Positions 9,475 to 17,688 of a stretch of DNA of 64,000 nt are shown here, piece after piece. A model generated the notes under the pieces. It did no database searches. It was not told where the DNA came from and saw only the letters and a list, made by a program, of their open reading frames with translations. A program made the position numbers and the translations under genes. How positions within the stretch are numbered: the stretch's first letter is position 1; every line of letters starts with the position of its first letter. The stretch is from assembly GCA_900540935.1 (NCBI GenBank), contig UQHW01000005.1, positions 28,430 through 92,429 of the forward strand, written 5' to 3'. This stretch comes from an uncultured Collinsella sp. (GTDB lineage Bacteria; Actinomycetota; Coriobacteriia; Coriobacteriales; Coriobacteriaceae).

Positions 9475-10170
9475 TTATTCGATGATGTAGCCGACGCCCC
9501 AGACGTTTTTGATAAAGCGTGGCTTTTGTGCGTCGTCGCCGAGTTTTTCGCGCAAATGGCGAATGTGCACCATCACCGTATTGTTGGAGCCGGGCATAAA
9601 GTCCTCGTTCCATACCGCGCGGAACAGGTCCTCCACGGCCACCACGCTGCCGCGATGCTCGACCAGATACAGCAAGATTGAATACTCGGTGGGCGTGAGG
9701 CGAACCGGTGAACCGTCCACTGTCACGGAACGAGCATCGCGGTTGATCTCCAAGCCGTCGAGCTGAATGGTCGGCGACTCGGCCGCCTGTGCACGGCTAC
9801 CGTAGCTGGTGTAGCGGCGAAGCTGAGCGTGCACGCGCGCGATGAGCTCCAGCGGACGGAACGGCTTAACCACGTAATCGTCCGCGCCAAGCGAAAGGCC
9901 CCCGATCTTGTCTTGCTGGGCATCGCGCGCCGTCAGCATGATCACGGGATAGGTATGGCTGGAACGGATCGTACGCAGCAGCTCAAACCCATCGATATCG
10001 GGCAGCATGACATCAAGCAGCGCCAGATCGAACTCCTGCTCCAAAATCGCCTTGGCAGCATCGGCCCCGCTATAGGCAATCTGGACATCAAAGCCCTCTT
10101 TTGTAAGGTAGATGCCAACCAAGTCGGCGATGGCCTTCTCGTCATCAACTACCAAAATGCGCTCGTTCAT
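9475..10170 (-). CDS. VanR-like OmpR-family response regulator
   Basis: Response regulator of 231 aa. The receiver begins ILVVDDEKAIADL, carries the phospho-Asp in LALLDVMLPDIDGFELL and ends with VKPFRPLELIARV. The winged helix includes LTPTEYSILLYLVEH and NTVMVHIRHLREKLGDD. The ATG at 10170 follows GAGAGGAGCACGC. It is co-transcribed with the VanS-like kinase and divergent from the D,D-carboxypeptidase gene, which is a plausible target. An AT-rich CATAAT box lies about 30 bases before the start. Confidence 0.9.
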   Translation of the reverse strand: MNERILVVDDEKAIADLVGIYLTKEGFDVQIAYSGADAAKAILEQEFDLALLDVMLPDIDGFELLRTIRSSHTYPVIMLTARDAQQDKIGGLSLGADDYVVKPFRPLELIARVHAQLRRYTSYGSRAQAAESPTIQLDGLEINRDARSVTVDGSPVRLTPTEYSILLYLVEHRGSVVAVEDLFRAVWNEDFMPGSNNTVMVHIRHLREKLGDDAQKPRFIKNVWGVGYIIE

Positions 10171-10322
10171 GCGTGCTCCTCTCGCGCTCCATTATGCCTG
10201 AGGCGACGCACGCCACACACAACAAGCGTGGGTGATTAAGTCGGCCTTAAGCACCCTTGTGCCCGTTCGGGTGCGGATGTGGGCCAAGCGCGCACGCGAT
10301 GATCGCCGACGCCGGCAAACGA

Positions 10323-10328
10323 TATACT
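10323..10328 (+). promoter_or_regulatory. Candidate -10 box (TATACT) for the D,D-carboxypeptidase gene
   Basis: A perfect TATACT lies 40 bases before the GTG at 10368. No convincing -35 hexamer is seen, so an activator may be needed; the divergent VanR-like regulator is a candidate. The box lies within the longest open frame from 10257 and argues against that upstream start. Confidence 0.4.
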
Positions 10329-10367
10329 CTAGTTTCAGAAGAGACCATCCCGTCGAAAGCGAAATCT

Positions 10368-11708
10368 GTGAAGTCCCTCACCTCTTTTGCAAAGCGCTCA
10401 GCCCAGCTTGCCGCCGGCTTTGTCTGCGCTATCGCCCTTGCCGCTGGCGCGCCCACCGTCGCCGGCGCCCAAGTGCTCACGACCGACAATGTTTGCGGCA
10501 AAACCGCCGATGCGCGCGGCATCACGGCCGAAAACCTGCCCGATATCGATGCGACCAATGCCCTCGTCATGGGCAAAGACGGCACCGTCTACTATGGGCG
10601 CGGCGCCGATGAGCAGGTCAAGATTGCCTCGATCACCAAGGTCATGACCGCAATCCTAACCGTCGAGAATTGCAAGATGGACGAGAAGGTCACGGTGAGC
10701 AACGCCGCAGCCACCGTGGGTAATTCGACCGCCGGCTTGCTCGAAGGCGACGAGCTTACCGTGGAGCAGGCACTGCGCGGCCTGATGATTCCCTCGGGCA
10801 ACGACGCCGCCATCGTGCTCGCCGAATATGTGGGCAAGAAAATCGACCCCAAGACCAAAGACGCCGAGGCCACATTTGTGAAGGCCATGAACGAGCGTGC
10901 CAAGAAACTCGGCTGCACCGGTACGCTTTTTGAAAACCCGCATGGTCTGGACTTTGATGAGTGGGCTGGCGATATGCACTCAACCGCACACGACGTAGCG
11001 CTGATGATGCAGGAGGCCATGAAAAACGACACGATCCGCGAGGTCGTAGCGAGCGAGGATTCCTGGATCGAAGTCACGGGCGCCGACGGCACCGACCATT
11101 CGCATTCCATGGACACGCATAACTATTTGCTGGGCCAAGATGGCAACATCGGCGGCAAGACCGGCACCACCGACGACGCGGGCTATTGCTTTACGAGCGC
11201 CTACAACCGCGACGGCGACGAGATCTACACCGTTATTTTGAACTCCACCACCACCGATCAGCGCTTTACCGATACCGCCACCCTTGCCAACTGGTACTAC
11301 GACCACAAGGTGACGGTCGCAATCGCCAACACGCAAGAAAAGACCGCCAACGGCAACCCGCTTATGGCGCGCATTAGTCAAACCGACTGGACGGATAAGA
11401 CAATCGACGCCACACTCGCCGATCCCACGGCGCAAGCGACCGTGTTTTCTCTTGCCGGCGAGGTGACCGAAAAGGTTAGCTACGACGATCTTTCGGGCAC
11501 GGTGCATGTGGGCGACAAGGTAGGCAGCGTTACACTCAAGCAGGATGGCACCAAGATTGCCGTCGTGGATTTGGTTGCCGACGAGGAAGGCTCGGGGCCC
11601 AATCCCATCGAGTGGCTCCTTGTGAAGCTCGACCGTCTGGGCCGCCGCATCGACAACCGCCCGCTCACGGCAGAGAGCGAGACCGTAGCCAAGGCGCCCG
11701 AGGTGTAG
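10368..11708 (+). CDS. D-alanyl-D-alanine carboxypeptidase, DacA/PBP5-like (peptidase S11)
   Basis: Exported serine D,D-carboxypeptidase of 446 aa that trims the terminal D-Ala from peptidoglycan stem peptides. The signal sequence begins MKSLTSFAKRSAQL and ends near VAGAQ. The three penicillin-binding motifs are present: S88-ITK (ASITKVM), S143-GN (IPSGNDAA) and K264-TG (GGKTGTTDD). The C terminus (EWLLVKLDRLGRRID) looks like the amphipathic membrane anchor of PBP5. The frame is open from 10257, but a TATACT box lies inside that extension and the GTG at 10368 gives a clean signal peptide, so GTG is preferred despite a weak ribosome site. It is divergent from the VanRS-like pair. Confidence 0.92.
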   Translation: MKSLTSFAKRSAQLAAGFVCAIALAAGAPTVAGAQVLTTDNVCGKTADARGITAENLPDIDATNALVMGKDGTVYYGRGADEQVKIASITKVMTAILTVENCKMDEKVTVSNAAATVGNSTAGLLEGDELTVEQALRGLMIPSGNDAAIVLAEYVGKKIDPKTKDAEATFVKAMNERAKKLGCTGTLFENPHGLDFDEWAGDMHSTAHDVALMMQEAMKNDTIREVVASEDSWIEVTGADGTDHSHSMDTHNYLLGQDGNIGGKTGTTDDAGYCFTSAYNRDGDEIYTVILNSTTTDQRFTDTATLANWYYDHKVTVAIANTQEKTANGNPLMARISQTDWTDKTIDATLADPTAQATVFSLAGEVTEKVSYDDLSGTVHVGDKVGSVTLKQDGTKIAVVDLVADEEGSGPNPIEWLLVKLDRLGRRIDNRPLTAESETVAKAPEV

Positions 11709-11737
11709 GGCTGAGGGAACATTACATTTGCGATTGG

Positions 11738-11766
11738 AGAGGCGTCCAACGGGGCGCCTCTTTTTT
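11738..11766 (+). terminator. Rho-independent terminator after the D,D-carboxypeptidase gene
   Basis: GAGGCG and CGCCTC form the core stem around a 10-base loop and are followed by six Ts. It lies 30 bases beyond the stop codon. Confidence 0.9.
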
Positions 11767-11868
11767 AATACCTCTTAAACGGAATGCGTCAGAATCACCA
11801 AAGCGACATTGCTAGCCGTTTACCTTCGCTATGTCTTTTCGGACCTTGAAAACGGGTCGCCGGGCATG

Positions 11869-13020
11869 CTAGTAAATCCTTTCGACCTCCTTGGTCAAGG
11901 CCCTGAACAGATCCCCGGCTGAGGGGTCTGCCCCAGGACACAGCGATTGCCAGGCACCCGTTTCTCCGATGGTGCCCGCACTCGTCATAACAAGATCGTC
12001 GCTCCGCCTGCGAATGGAGACACTAACGGAGCTGCCATTATGGAACCCATGGATATCGACTTTATTTATGCGCCCATCAGCTAGATAGCTGATCATGACA
12101 TTGATGCTGTCACCATACTCCGGCAATTCGAAGCCGTGGGAATCCATCAATAGCTTCACGTCCTGATGGTAAATGCGGGCCTCGACGACATTCTTGGGCA
12201 TTTTCCCCGTCTTTGTTGGAGAGCAAAAGCTGATGCTTGGCTCCTCTTCGCTCATGCCTCGGCCAAACCTAAGCATGCACGGGCATACCGACTCAATGGT
12301 TCGCAAGGCGTCCGCCGCGACCTTTTCCTCGGTAAACATCTCCACATCGATGCCGTTTTCTTCCATATAGGCACGGTTTTTACGTTGAAGCTCTAGCCGA
12401 GCCGCAGCCTCCCCATCTCCACGCTGTTCCCAATTTCCGGAGTCGGCGACATTTCGATCGAATGTAGAATCAGCGGAACATGGCGCTTGCTGTTGAGTCG
12501 GATCACTGTCGCCGAGACGCCTTAGCTCGGAGCGTCTCATCAGTAGTGTCACAATATCAAACAGCCAACCAAATCCAAAAAGGCCAAAGGTAAAGAGATA
12601 TAGAAAGAAGCTACCCCACATCCGTGCATACGCCCTATGAGCGCCCGACCACCCAAGAAGGAAGCATAGCAAAAGCGCCTTGTTTGCCCTGTCAACCGAC
12701 GTAATCTCTCGAGTGAGAGATTTCTGTTCAGGCTTCGCCAAAGGTGTAACTTCATGCGATGAAACAGTAATTGAGGACGTCCTTGACGCCGAGCTCCGAG
12801 CGCCTGATTTAGCAACGGCGCGAGCGACATCCCCAACTCCGACGGTCGTTCTGCTGTATACGGCATTGTAAGCAGCCTTCTTCGGATTTTTGATCCACCC
12901 CATGCCCCTCTTACCATAGCCGGGGATTATCGCCCGCTTTACCGCGCGCTTCGCTCTGCCGGTCGTTCTTGCCTTGAGTGATGTCTTTAGATTCGGCTTA
13001 CGCAGCCCGACCTTTACCAT
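11869..13020 (-). CDS. TM2-domain membrane protein
   Basis: Protein of 383 aa of unknown function. A very basic, Ala/Arg/Lys-rich N terminus of about 60 residues is followed by a TM2 domain at about residues 113-152: LLLCFLLGWSGAHRAYARMW, then two hydrophobic segments joined by a Gly-Phe turn. The C-terminal 200 residues are soluble, contain CPCMLRFGRG, and match no family I recognise. The ATG at 13020 has GGAG eight bases upstream; a longer frame from 13089 lacks a ribosome site. Base composition is visibly less G+C-rich than in the neighbours, and it lies between a terminator and tRNA-Ser, so it may be acquired. Confidence 0.75.
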   Translation of the reverse strand: MVKVGLRKPNLKTSLKARTTGRAKRAVKRAIIPGYGKRGMGWIKNPKKAAYNAVYSRTTVGVGDVARAVAKSGARSSASRTSSITVSSHEVTPLAKPEQKSLTREITSVDRANKALLLCFLLGWSGAHRAYARMWGSFFLYLFTFGLFGFGWLFDIVTLLMRRSELRRLGDSDPTQQQAPCSADSTFDRNVADSGNWEQRGDGEAAARLELQRKNRAYMEENGIDVEMFTEEKVAADALRTIESVCPCMLRFGRGMSEEEPSISFCSPTKTGKMPKNVVEARIYHQDVKLLMDSHGFELPEYGDSINVMISYLADGRINKVDIHGFHNGSSVSVSIRRRSDDLVMTSAGTIGETGAWQSLCPGADPSAGDLFRALTKEVERIY

Positions 13021-13156
13021 ATTTCTACTCCATCCCCTCGGAACCCCACACCGGGGTGCACGAGCATGCCTGGGTCTCCCCGTTTTCAAGCGCCCCGTGT
13101 TTGCCTAATGTTCACGCCCTTTCGGACTCTAATCCCCAGCCGCCATTCTTGATAAT

Positions 13157-13185
13157 AAAAAAGGGCCCCAAATGGGACCCTTCTT
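13157..13185 (-). terminator. Terminator of tRNA-Ser
   Basis: On the minus strand AAGGGTCCC and GGGGCCCTT pair around ATTT and are followed by TTTTTTA. It begins 12 bases after the tRNA CCA end. Confidence 0.85.
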
Positions 13186-13196
13186 CAAAGTCATAC

Positions 13197-13287
13197 TGGC
13201 GGAGAGCTGGGGATTCGAACCCCAGATGCCCTTTTGGGGCATACTCGCTTAGCAGGCGAGCACCTTCGGCCTCTCGGTCAGCTCTCC
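13197..13287 (-). tRNA. tRNA-Ser (GCT)
   Basis: A 91-base class II tRNA with the CCA encoded. The acceptor pair GGAGAGC/GCTCTCC is perfect with discriminator G. The anticodon loop CTGCTAA presents GCT, and the long variable arm GTATGCCCCAAAAGGGCAT is typical of serine tRNAs. The T-arm reads GGGGTTCGAATCCCC. Confidence 0.97.
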
Positions 13288-13301
13288 GTAACAGCCGTTC
13301 T

Positions 13302-13330
13302 ATAGTAACCAAACAGCCGAAGTTGGGCAA
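13302..13330 (-). promoter_or_regulatory. Promoter of tRNA-Ser
   Basis: On the minus strand TTGCCC and TACTAT are 17 bases apart, and the -10 lies 14 bases before the tRNA 5' end. Confidence 0.65.
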
Positions 13331-13393
13331 GGGGAATTTTGAGGCGTTTCCTCTTTTACCTCTCTTTTACCAGTAAACGTCTCAGTCAATCAT

Positions 13394-13446
13394 CTCAACC
13401 TGTAACATCTGCAGGCCGTAATCCCCTCCAGATGTTACAGATTGAG
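13394..13446. repeat. 53-base palindrome beside the ATPase gene
   Basis: CTCAA plus CTGTAACATCTG (13400-13411) is mirrored by CAGATGTTACAG (13429-13440) plus TTGAG (13442-13446), with a 17-base loop. Neither strand has a T tract after it, so it is not an ordinary terminator. It lies between tRNA-Ser and the stop of the lone ATPase gene. Confidence 0.7.
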
Positions 13447-13496
13447 ACAAAGATACAAGGACGGCCCCAGCGACAGCGCGGACAGCCCATTCTTTA

Positions 13497-14579
13497 TTAG
13501 TCCTCTCGAACGGTCTCCAACAGATAATCGCGCATGTACGGAATTGCAAACGAAACGCAGCCATAGCCCGCGGGCTCAATCAACCCCGCATCGATCAGAC
13601 GCTTGCGATATGACCCAACTTTGTTCGCCGACAAACCCATCTTCTTGGCGATATCGCCGTTGGCGATATCGACGCCCTCGCATTGAGCCATCGCCGCGAG
13701 ATACTGAAACTGCCGTTCCGACACCCTGCGCAGCGCTGGGGCAATCACCATAGCATTAAAGCTATCAAGAGCCGCCTGGATACCCTTACGAGCCGCCTCT
13801 TCGCTCACGCTCTCCGCCCCACTGCGCGCAGCAACCTGCCAAGCGTAATATCCGACCAGCTGGACCATAAAGGGATAGCCTGCCGAAGCTTTTGTTAATA
13901 GCACAGCGGCACCTTTGTCGAGCTCCTTGCCCGCTCGTCTCATCGTATCCTCAAACGATCCGCCAACTTCAAAATCGGAAAGCCGAGTAAGTTCAACATG
14001 TTTGGCTCGCTGAAGGAACGTCAACGTATCATCCACCACCACGCCATCTACCGATGTCGGCAGCCCGGCGAAAGCGAAAGCGACATTCGCTCCTTGGCGG
14101 ATCAAGAGCTGCATCTCATTGCCTAGCTCGCGCATTTCCTCAGTTGAGGCATCCTGGATCTCGTCGAGCGTAATGAGCAGACCACCGCGCTTCGCAGCAT
14201 CGTACATCGCCTCGCCCAGATGAGAGGCCGACTTCGACATCTCCATGGAGCCAAGGCTGACCCCTAAAATCGATGGGGAAATCGAGATTGATTCAAGACG
14301 AACGTTTCGCTGCAGAGCCTCGAGGATTCTATTGCAAAAACCAGCATTGGAGGCAACGTCAACGACCTCGAATCCTTTTTTGCGTGCAAGGTCACCCAAT
14401 GCATTAAGGAGCACCGTTTTACCTGTGCCTCGGACGCCCGAGATGCGCATGAGTCGATCGGGGGCACCAGGACCATTCTCAAGAGCCTCGGCAAAGTCAT
14501 CCAAAACAGTGTCCCGTCCGATAAGCTCAGGCGGATTCATGCCCGCCGTTGGCTTAAAGGGGTTAACAGCCTTCGTCAT
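13497..14579 (-). CDS. AAA-family ATPase with C-terminal winged helix
   Basis: Stand-alone ATPase of 360 aa. Walker A is GVRGTGKT (about 48-55) and Walker B is LLITLDEIQDA (about 128-138), followed by sensor-like FAFAGLP. The C-terminal 80 residues (ANGDIAKKMGLSANKVGSYR) look like a winged-helix DNA-binding domain. The arrangement resembles archaeal-type STAND/AAA ATPases and Orc/Cdc6-like proteins that occur as orphan accessory genes. The ATG at 14579 has GAGGAGGG four bases upstream; a GTG/ATG extension to 14615 runs into the repeat array. The array at 14599-14653 sits immediately upstream and is a likely control site. Function unknown. Confidence 0.82.
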   Translation of the reverse strand: MTKAVNPFKPTAGMNPPELIGRDTVLDDFAEALENGPGAPDRLMRISGVRGTGKTVLLNALGDLARKKGFEVVDVASNAGFCNRILEALQRNVRLESISISPSILGVSLGSMEMSKSASHLGEAMYDAAKRGGLLITLDEIQDASTEEMRELGNEMQLLIRQGANVAFAFAGLPTSVDGVVVDDTLTFLQRAKHVELTRLSDFEVGGSFEDTMRRAGKELDKGAAVLLTKASAGYPFMVQLVGYYAWQVAARSGAESVSEEAARKGIQAALDSFNAMVIAPALRRVSERQFQYLAAMAQCEGVDIANGDIAKKMGLSANKVGSYRKRLIDAGLIEPAGYGCVSFAIPYMRDYLLETVRED

Positions 14580-14598
14580 TCTGCCCTCCTCTGCTAGT

Positions 14599-14653
14599 TT
14601 TAACAACTTTAACAAAGTTTAGCAACTTTAGCAGAGTTTAACAGTTTTAGCAG
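14599..14653. repeat. Six TTTARCAR boxes with alternating 9/10-base spacing
   Basis: Boxes start at 14599, 14608, 14618, 14627, 14637 and 14646 and read TTTAACAA, TTTAACAA, TTTAGCAA, TTTAGCAG, TTTAACAG and TTTAGCAG. The steps are 9, 10, 9, 10, 9, so the array is three tandem copies of an imperfect 19-base unit. It ends 19 bases upstream of the ATPase start, where an operator or promoter would be. The phasing is close to one box per helical turn. Confidence 0.85.
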
Positions 14654-14741
14654 GCTCGGCGGCTTTATGCCTTACCGATCCTGCCGGGTCCTCCCGCCCG
14701 CGCCGATACAAATAGCGCGGTGCGGCCCCTCTATATTGCCC

Positions 14742-17183
14742 CTACCCCAGCGAGCGGTTGAGGGAGCCGAGCTCGTCGTTGCCCATGGTGCGCCACATTT
14801 GGAAGATGCAACCGCGTGCCAGGAAAAAGAAGCCGTTGTCGACCAGTTGAACAGCGGCATCTGCCAGCTGATTCGTCACGACGGACACTGGCGGCAGCTC
14901 GAGTCCAGCCTTGCGGATGGTCTCGACCGCTTCCTCGAACGTCGGAGGCTCGCTGACGCCCATCTCGTTCATAAGGCCCTGCATTTCTTCCAGCGCGCTA
15001 CTGCCCGACTCCTCGCCGCGCGGCACCAGACGGTAACAAGCCAGCGCCAGGCCGAGCTGATCGCAATTCCAATAGGCAAACGCCAAGCGATAGAACAGGT
15101 AGCCGATTGCAGAACGATCGCTGGCAATACGTAGGCCGTGGCGCGCCACCTCGATAATCTCGTCAAAGCGCTCCAGACGCGCAAGCACGTTGATGAGCGC
15201 AAAGTGCGATTGCATGGACGAGCGCGCCAGATCGTAAAGATGGCGCACCTCGGGCAGCGCTCGTTCAAAGTCCTCTTGCTCGGCATAAAAGCTGCAGATC
15301 TCGTGCTGGGCAAAGTACAGCGCATCGGGCGCACGAAGGATTCGCACAGAGCGGTCTTCTTCCAACACCGGTAGCATCATGCGCACCAGCTGGTTATCGC
15401 AAAACTGCGTTTGAACCGGACCTGTCGCCAAAAGCTCCGCGACAGTGCACTTAGCCTCCAACTCCTCGACAAGACGGGAAAAGCCTTCAAAAGCACCTGT
15501 ACGGTCGACTTTTGCCTGCTCGCGCAATTCAACAACACGGGCCACGTATGGGTCGTCGTCCTCTTCCATGACCTCCAACTCGTCAGCCGTATCGGCAAGC
15601 AGCAAATCGCGCAGCGCCGGCGGAAGCGTGCGATGGTCATCACGCGGACGAGCATGAACCTTCGCAGGCTCAATCGTCTCCGGAGCGGTTGACTCATACG
15701 CCTCAAGCACACGCTTGCACGGCATATCGTCCATGTCCATGTTCTCAAGATCCTTGGCGACAGGCACGCAATCGGCCAGATAGGCCGCACGCCCAAAGAA
15801 ATACGTTGCGACAACGCGCTCGCCCTGCTCACTGTCGGTAGCAGCAATCTGCACATAGCAGCGCGTGATGCAGGTGCCCGCGGCAAAACACGCTGCCGCA
15901 AGCGTGAGTGCCACGCGCGCATCGTGCTCCGCGGCCCAGATCGCCCGCGTGTCCTCGTCCAGCTCGCGCCAGGCGTCATCCTGAGCGTCGTATTCACGTT
16001 GCGGCATGGCATCAACGACAGACTGCCCAAACCGAACGAGCATAATCCCCTCGGCAACGTTTGCCCGATAGGTATAGTCGAGCCGCGTGACCACGTTGAG
16101 CGCCTCAACGATTCGCGCAAAACGGGTGCGCACGTCCCACTCGCCGCCCGGCTGGCAAGCCACCGTACCCGGCTTGCCCCACGGGTTATCGCTCGAAGCC
16201 GTATCGAGCAGTCGGGGAACATCGTTGGTCGTCTTGGCGATATGCCACGCATCAAAGAGCGCGCAGCCCTCAAGGCTCGGCGAGGATGCCGTAGGGACCA
16301 ATCCGGCCCCGATGCGCTCAAGGATGCCGGAGAGGCGGTTGAGACGGCACTCGACGGCAAGCAGCATGTCAATCTCGTCCTGGTCCAGCAGGCTACGATC
16401 AAAATTGAGATAGAAAATCTTTGAGCGATCAATGCGAGCCAGGCTCATCTCGGACTTGGCAGCGATGGTGCGCAGGCGGGGCAAGTCAATTTCGCTCATA
16501 AGGGCGGCGGCATAGCGCTCGATACCGCTCGGATTCTCGGCATGGTCAACGCGGTAAAGCAGCGTCTCGATAGCATCGGGGAGCGGTGCCGTGTTAAAGC
16601 CCAAAAACACCTCGACCGGCTCGGGCAACTTTACGAGCTTGATCTTGTCGACTACGTTTTGCATACCCTCGTCGAGTCCGCCGGCGTCCGCCGTGTTCAC
16701 AATAGCGCTTTCGGAGTTGGCAAATATCACGTAGCGCAAGAACATCGAGGCCATGAACTCGCCGTAAGGAAGGGCGCGGGTCGAATTCCATGTCTCGTGG
16801 TCGGACTGCTCGCGCATGGGGCCTTCGGGAGAGCCGGCAGTTTGCGCACACGCGCGCATTGCACCGTTGGCTTCCCTTACCATAATCTCACCAATACTGG
16901 AATCCGACTCGTCAAGGACCAGTTCCATGTCGGGATCGTTGGGCAGCGGAGCCTCGCAGACGGGGCGGTCCACCTTGTACACCTCACCCGAAACGCTTAC
17001 GTAGCCCAAAAGCGACACATGACTTTTGCCAACGAATTCGACGACATAACAAGATTCATGCTGGTCCTCGCCAAAGAGTTTCCAGACCACGCCATATGAG
17101 CGCCCCGCAGGCTGCTCGGGCATCGCCGGAAAGCGCTTTTTGGGATCGAGAAACCTGAGCCTGTATGTCGGACGCTCTGCCAC
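14742..17183 (-). CDS. Large protein of unknown function with TPR-like C-terminal region
   Basis: An 813-aa acidic cytoplasmic protein with no signal peptide or membrane helix. I do not recognise a family for the first 600 residues. Residues about 640-740 show repeated helix pairs (ICSFYAEQEDFERALPEVRH, IEVARHGLRIASDRSAIG, RLAFAYWNCDQLGLALACYR) typical of tetratricopeptide repeats, suggesting a scaffold or interaction role. Several Cys residues are scattered without a zinc pattern. The ATG at 17183 follows GGGTGATATTTCGTGGC, a weak site, so the start is uncertain. It stands alone between the ATPase control region and the tRNA-Arg locus. Confidence 0.8.
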   Translation of the reverse strand: MAERPTYRLRFLDPKKRFPAMPEQPAGRSYGVVWKLFGEDQHESCYVVEFVGKSHVSLLGYVSVSGEVYKVDRPVCEAPLPNDPDMELVLDESDSSIGEIMVREANGAMRACAQTAGSPEGPMREQSDHETWNSTRALPYGEFMASMFLRYVIFANSESAIVNTADAGGLDEGMQNVVDKIKLVKLPEPVEVFLGFNTAPLPDAIETLLYRVDHAENPSGIERYAAALMSEIDLPRLRTIAAKSEMSLARIDRSKIFYLNFDRSLLDQDEIDMLLAVECRLNRLSGILERIGAGLVPTASSPSLEGCALFDAWHIAKTTNDVPRLLDTASSDNPWGKPGTVACQPGGEWDVRTRFARIVEALNVVTRLDYTYRANVAEGIMLVRFGQSVVDAMPQREYDAQDDAWRELDEDTRAIWAAEHDARVALTLAAACFAAGTCITRCYVQIAATDSEQGERVVATYFFGRAAYLADCVPVAKDLENMDMDDMPCKRVLEAYESTAPETIEPAKVHARPRDDHRTLPPALRDLLLADTADELEVMEEDDDPYVARVVELREQAKVDRTGAFEGFSRLVEELEAKCTVAELLATGPVQTQFCDNQLVRMMLPVLEEDRSVRILRAPDALYFAQHEICSFYAEQEDFERALPEVRHLYDLARSSMQSHFALINVLARLERFDEIIEVARHGLRIASDRSAIGYLFYRLAFAYWNCDQLGLALACYRLVPRGEESGSSALEEMQGLMNEMGVSEPPTFEEAVETIRKAGLELPPVSVVTNQLADAAVQLVDNGFFFLARGCIFQMWRTMGNDELGSLNRSLG

Positions 17184-17306
17184 GAAATATCACCCTGATC
17201 GGTCGTTGAGAGAAGGAGTGGTCGCGGATGGGCCGCGACACCTACTCGGAATCTTACACGAGTCGACAGGAAATCGTCCCTTTGGACGAAAGCACTCAAG
17301 CTGGCG

Positions 17307-17366
17307 TAAAAGAAAAGCCCCCGTTGCCGGGAGCTTTAATCTCAAATGGTGCGGCGTATAGGATTC
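17307..17366 (-). repeat. Duplicated terminator plus 3' end of tRNA-Arg (truncated copy)
   Basis: These 60 bases match 17497-17556 closely. They hold a copy of the tRNA-Arg terminator and only the last 24 or so bases of the tRNA, through the CCA. The copy stops inside the T-arm, where the 97-base shared element begins. Confidence 0.85.
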
Positions 17367-17463
17367 CGCGCATCCGCTGCGCGGATCCGCACCGGCTTCG
17401 CCCGCCTGCCGGCGCGCTCGCCCGCGGGCTAAAAACGCTCCGCGTTTTCTTTACGCCCGCGCC
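17367..17463. repeat. 97-base repeat element, copy A (tRNA-Arg locus)
   Basis: Aligns without gaps to 22346-22442, with about a dozen substitutions. It contains two hairpins: ATCCGC-TGC-GCGGAT and AAAACGC-TCC-GCGTTTT. It is flanked by direct copies of the tRNA-Arg 3' end and terminator. After it, 17469-17496 contains GAGGTTCGAATCC, which looks like a tRNA T-arm in the opposite orientation. Confidence 0.8.
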
Positions 17464-17499
17464 TCGACCGAGGTTCGAATCCATGCGGTGGCGGCATAA

Positions 17500-17527
17500 A
17501 AGAAAAGCCCCCGTTGCCGGAGGCTTT
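17500..17527 (-). terminator. Terminator of tRNA-Arg
   Basis: On the minus strand a GC-rich hairpin (AAGCCTCCG, GCAA loop, CGGGGGCTT) is followed by TTCTTTT. A near-identical copy lies at 17310-17337. Confidence 0.8.
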
Positions 17528-17537
17528 CAATTTCAAT

Positions 17538-17614
17538 TGGTGCGGCGTATAGGATTCGAACCTATGACGTTCTGATTCGTAGTCAGACCCTCTATCCAGC
17601 TGAGGTAACGCCGC
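17538..17614 (-). tRNA. tRNA-Arg (ACG)
   Basis: A 77-base tRNA with CCA encoded. The acceptor GCGGCGT pairs with ACGCCGC, discriminator A. The anticodon loop CTACGAA presents ACG, expected to be edited to ICG. The T-arm is GGTTCGAATCC. Confidence 0.97.
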
Positions 17615-17626
17615 AGCGCAAGACAT

Positions 17627-17655
17627 ATAAAACCACTTTAGTTAGTTGGAGTCAA
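17627..17655 (-). promoter_or_regulatory. Promoter of tRNA-Arg
   Basis: On the minus strand TTGACT and TTTTAT are 17 bases apart; the -10 is 12 bases before the tRNA. Confidence 0.7.
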
Positions 17656-17688
17656 GCACAATCTCAAACTTTTTTGAGAATATGTTCC

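Noticed and set aside
8210..11708. Glycopeptide-resistance cluster
   Set aside because: Regulators resemble VanRS but no vanH, vanA/B-type ligase or vanX is present.
14599..14653. CRISPR array
   Set aside because: Units are only 8-19 bases with no spacers and no cas genes nearby.
11869..17184. Prophage
   Set aside because: No integrase, capsid, terminase or lysis genes are found in the accessory stretch.
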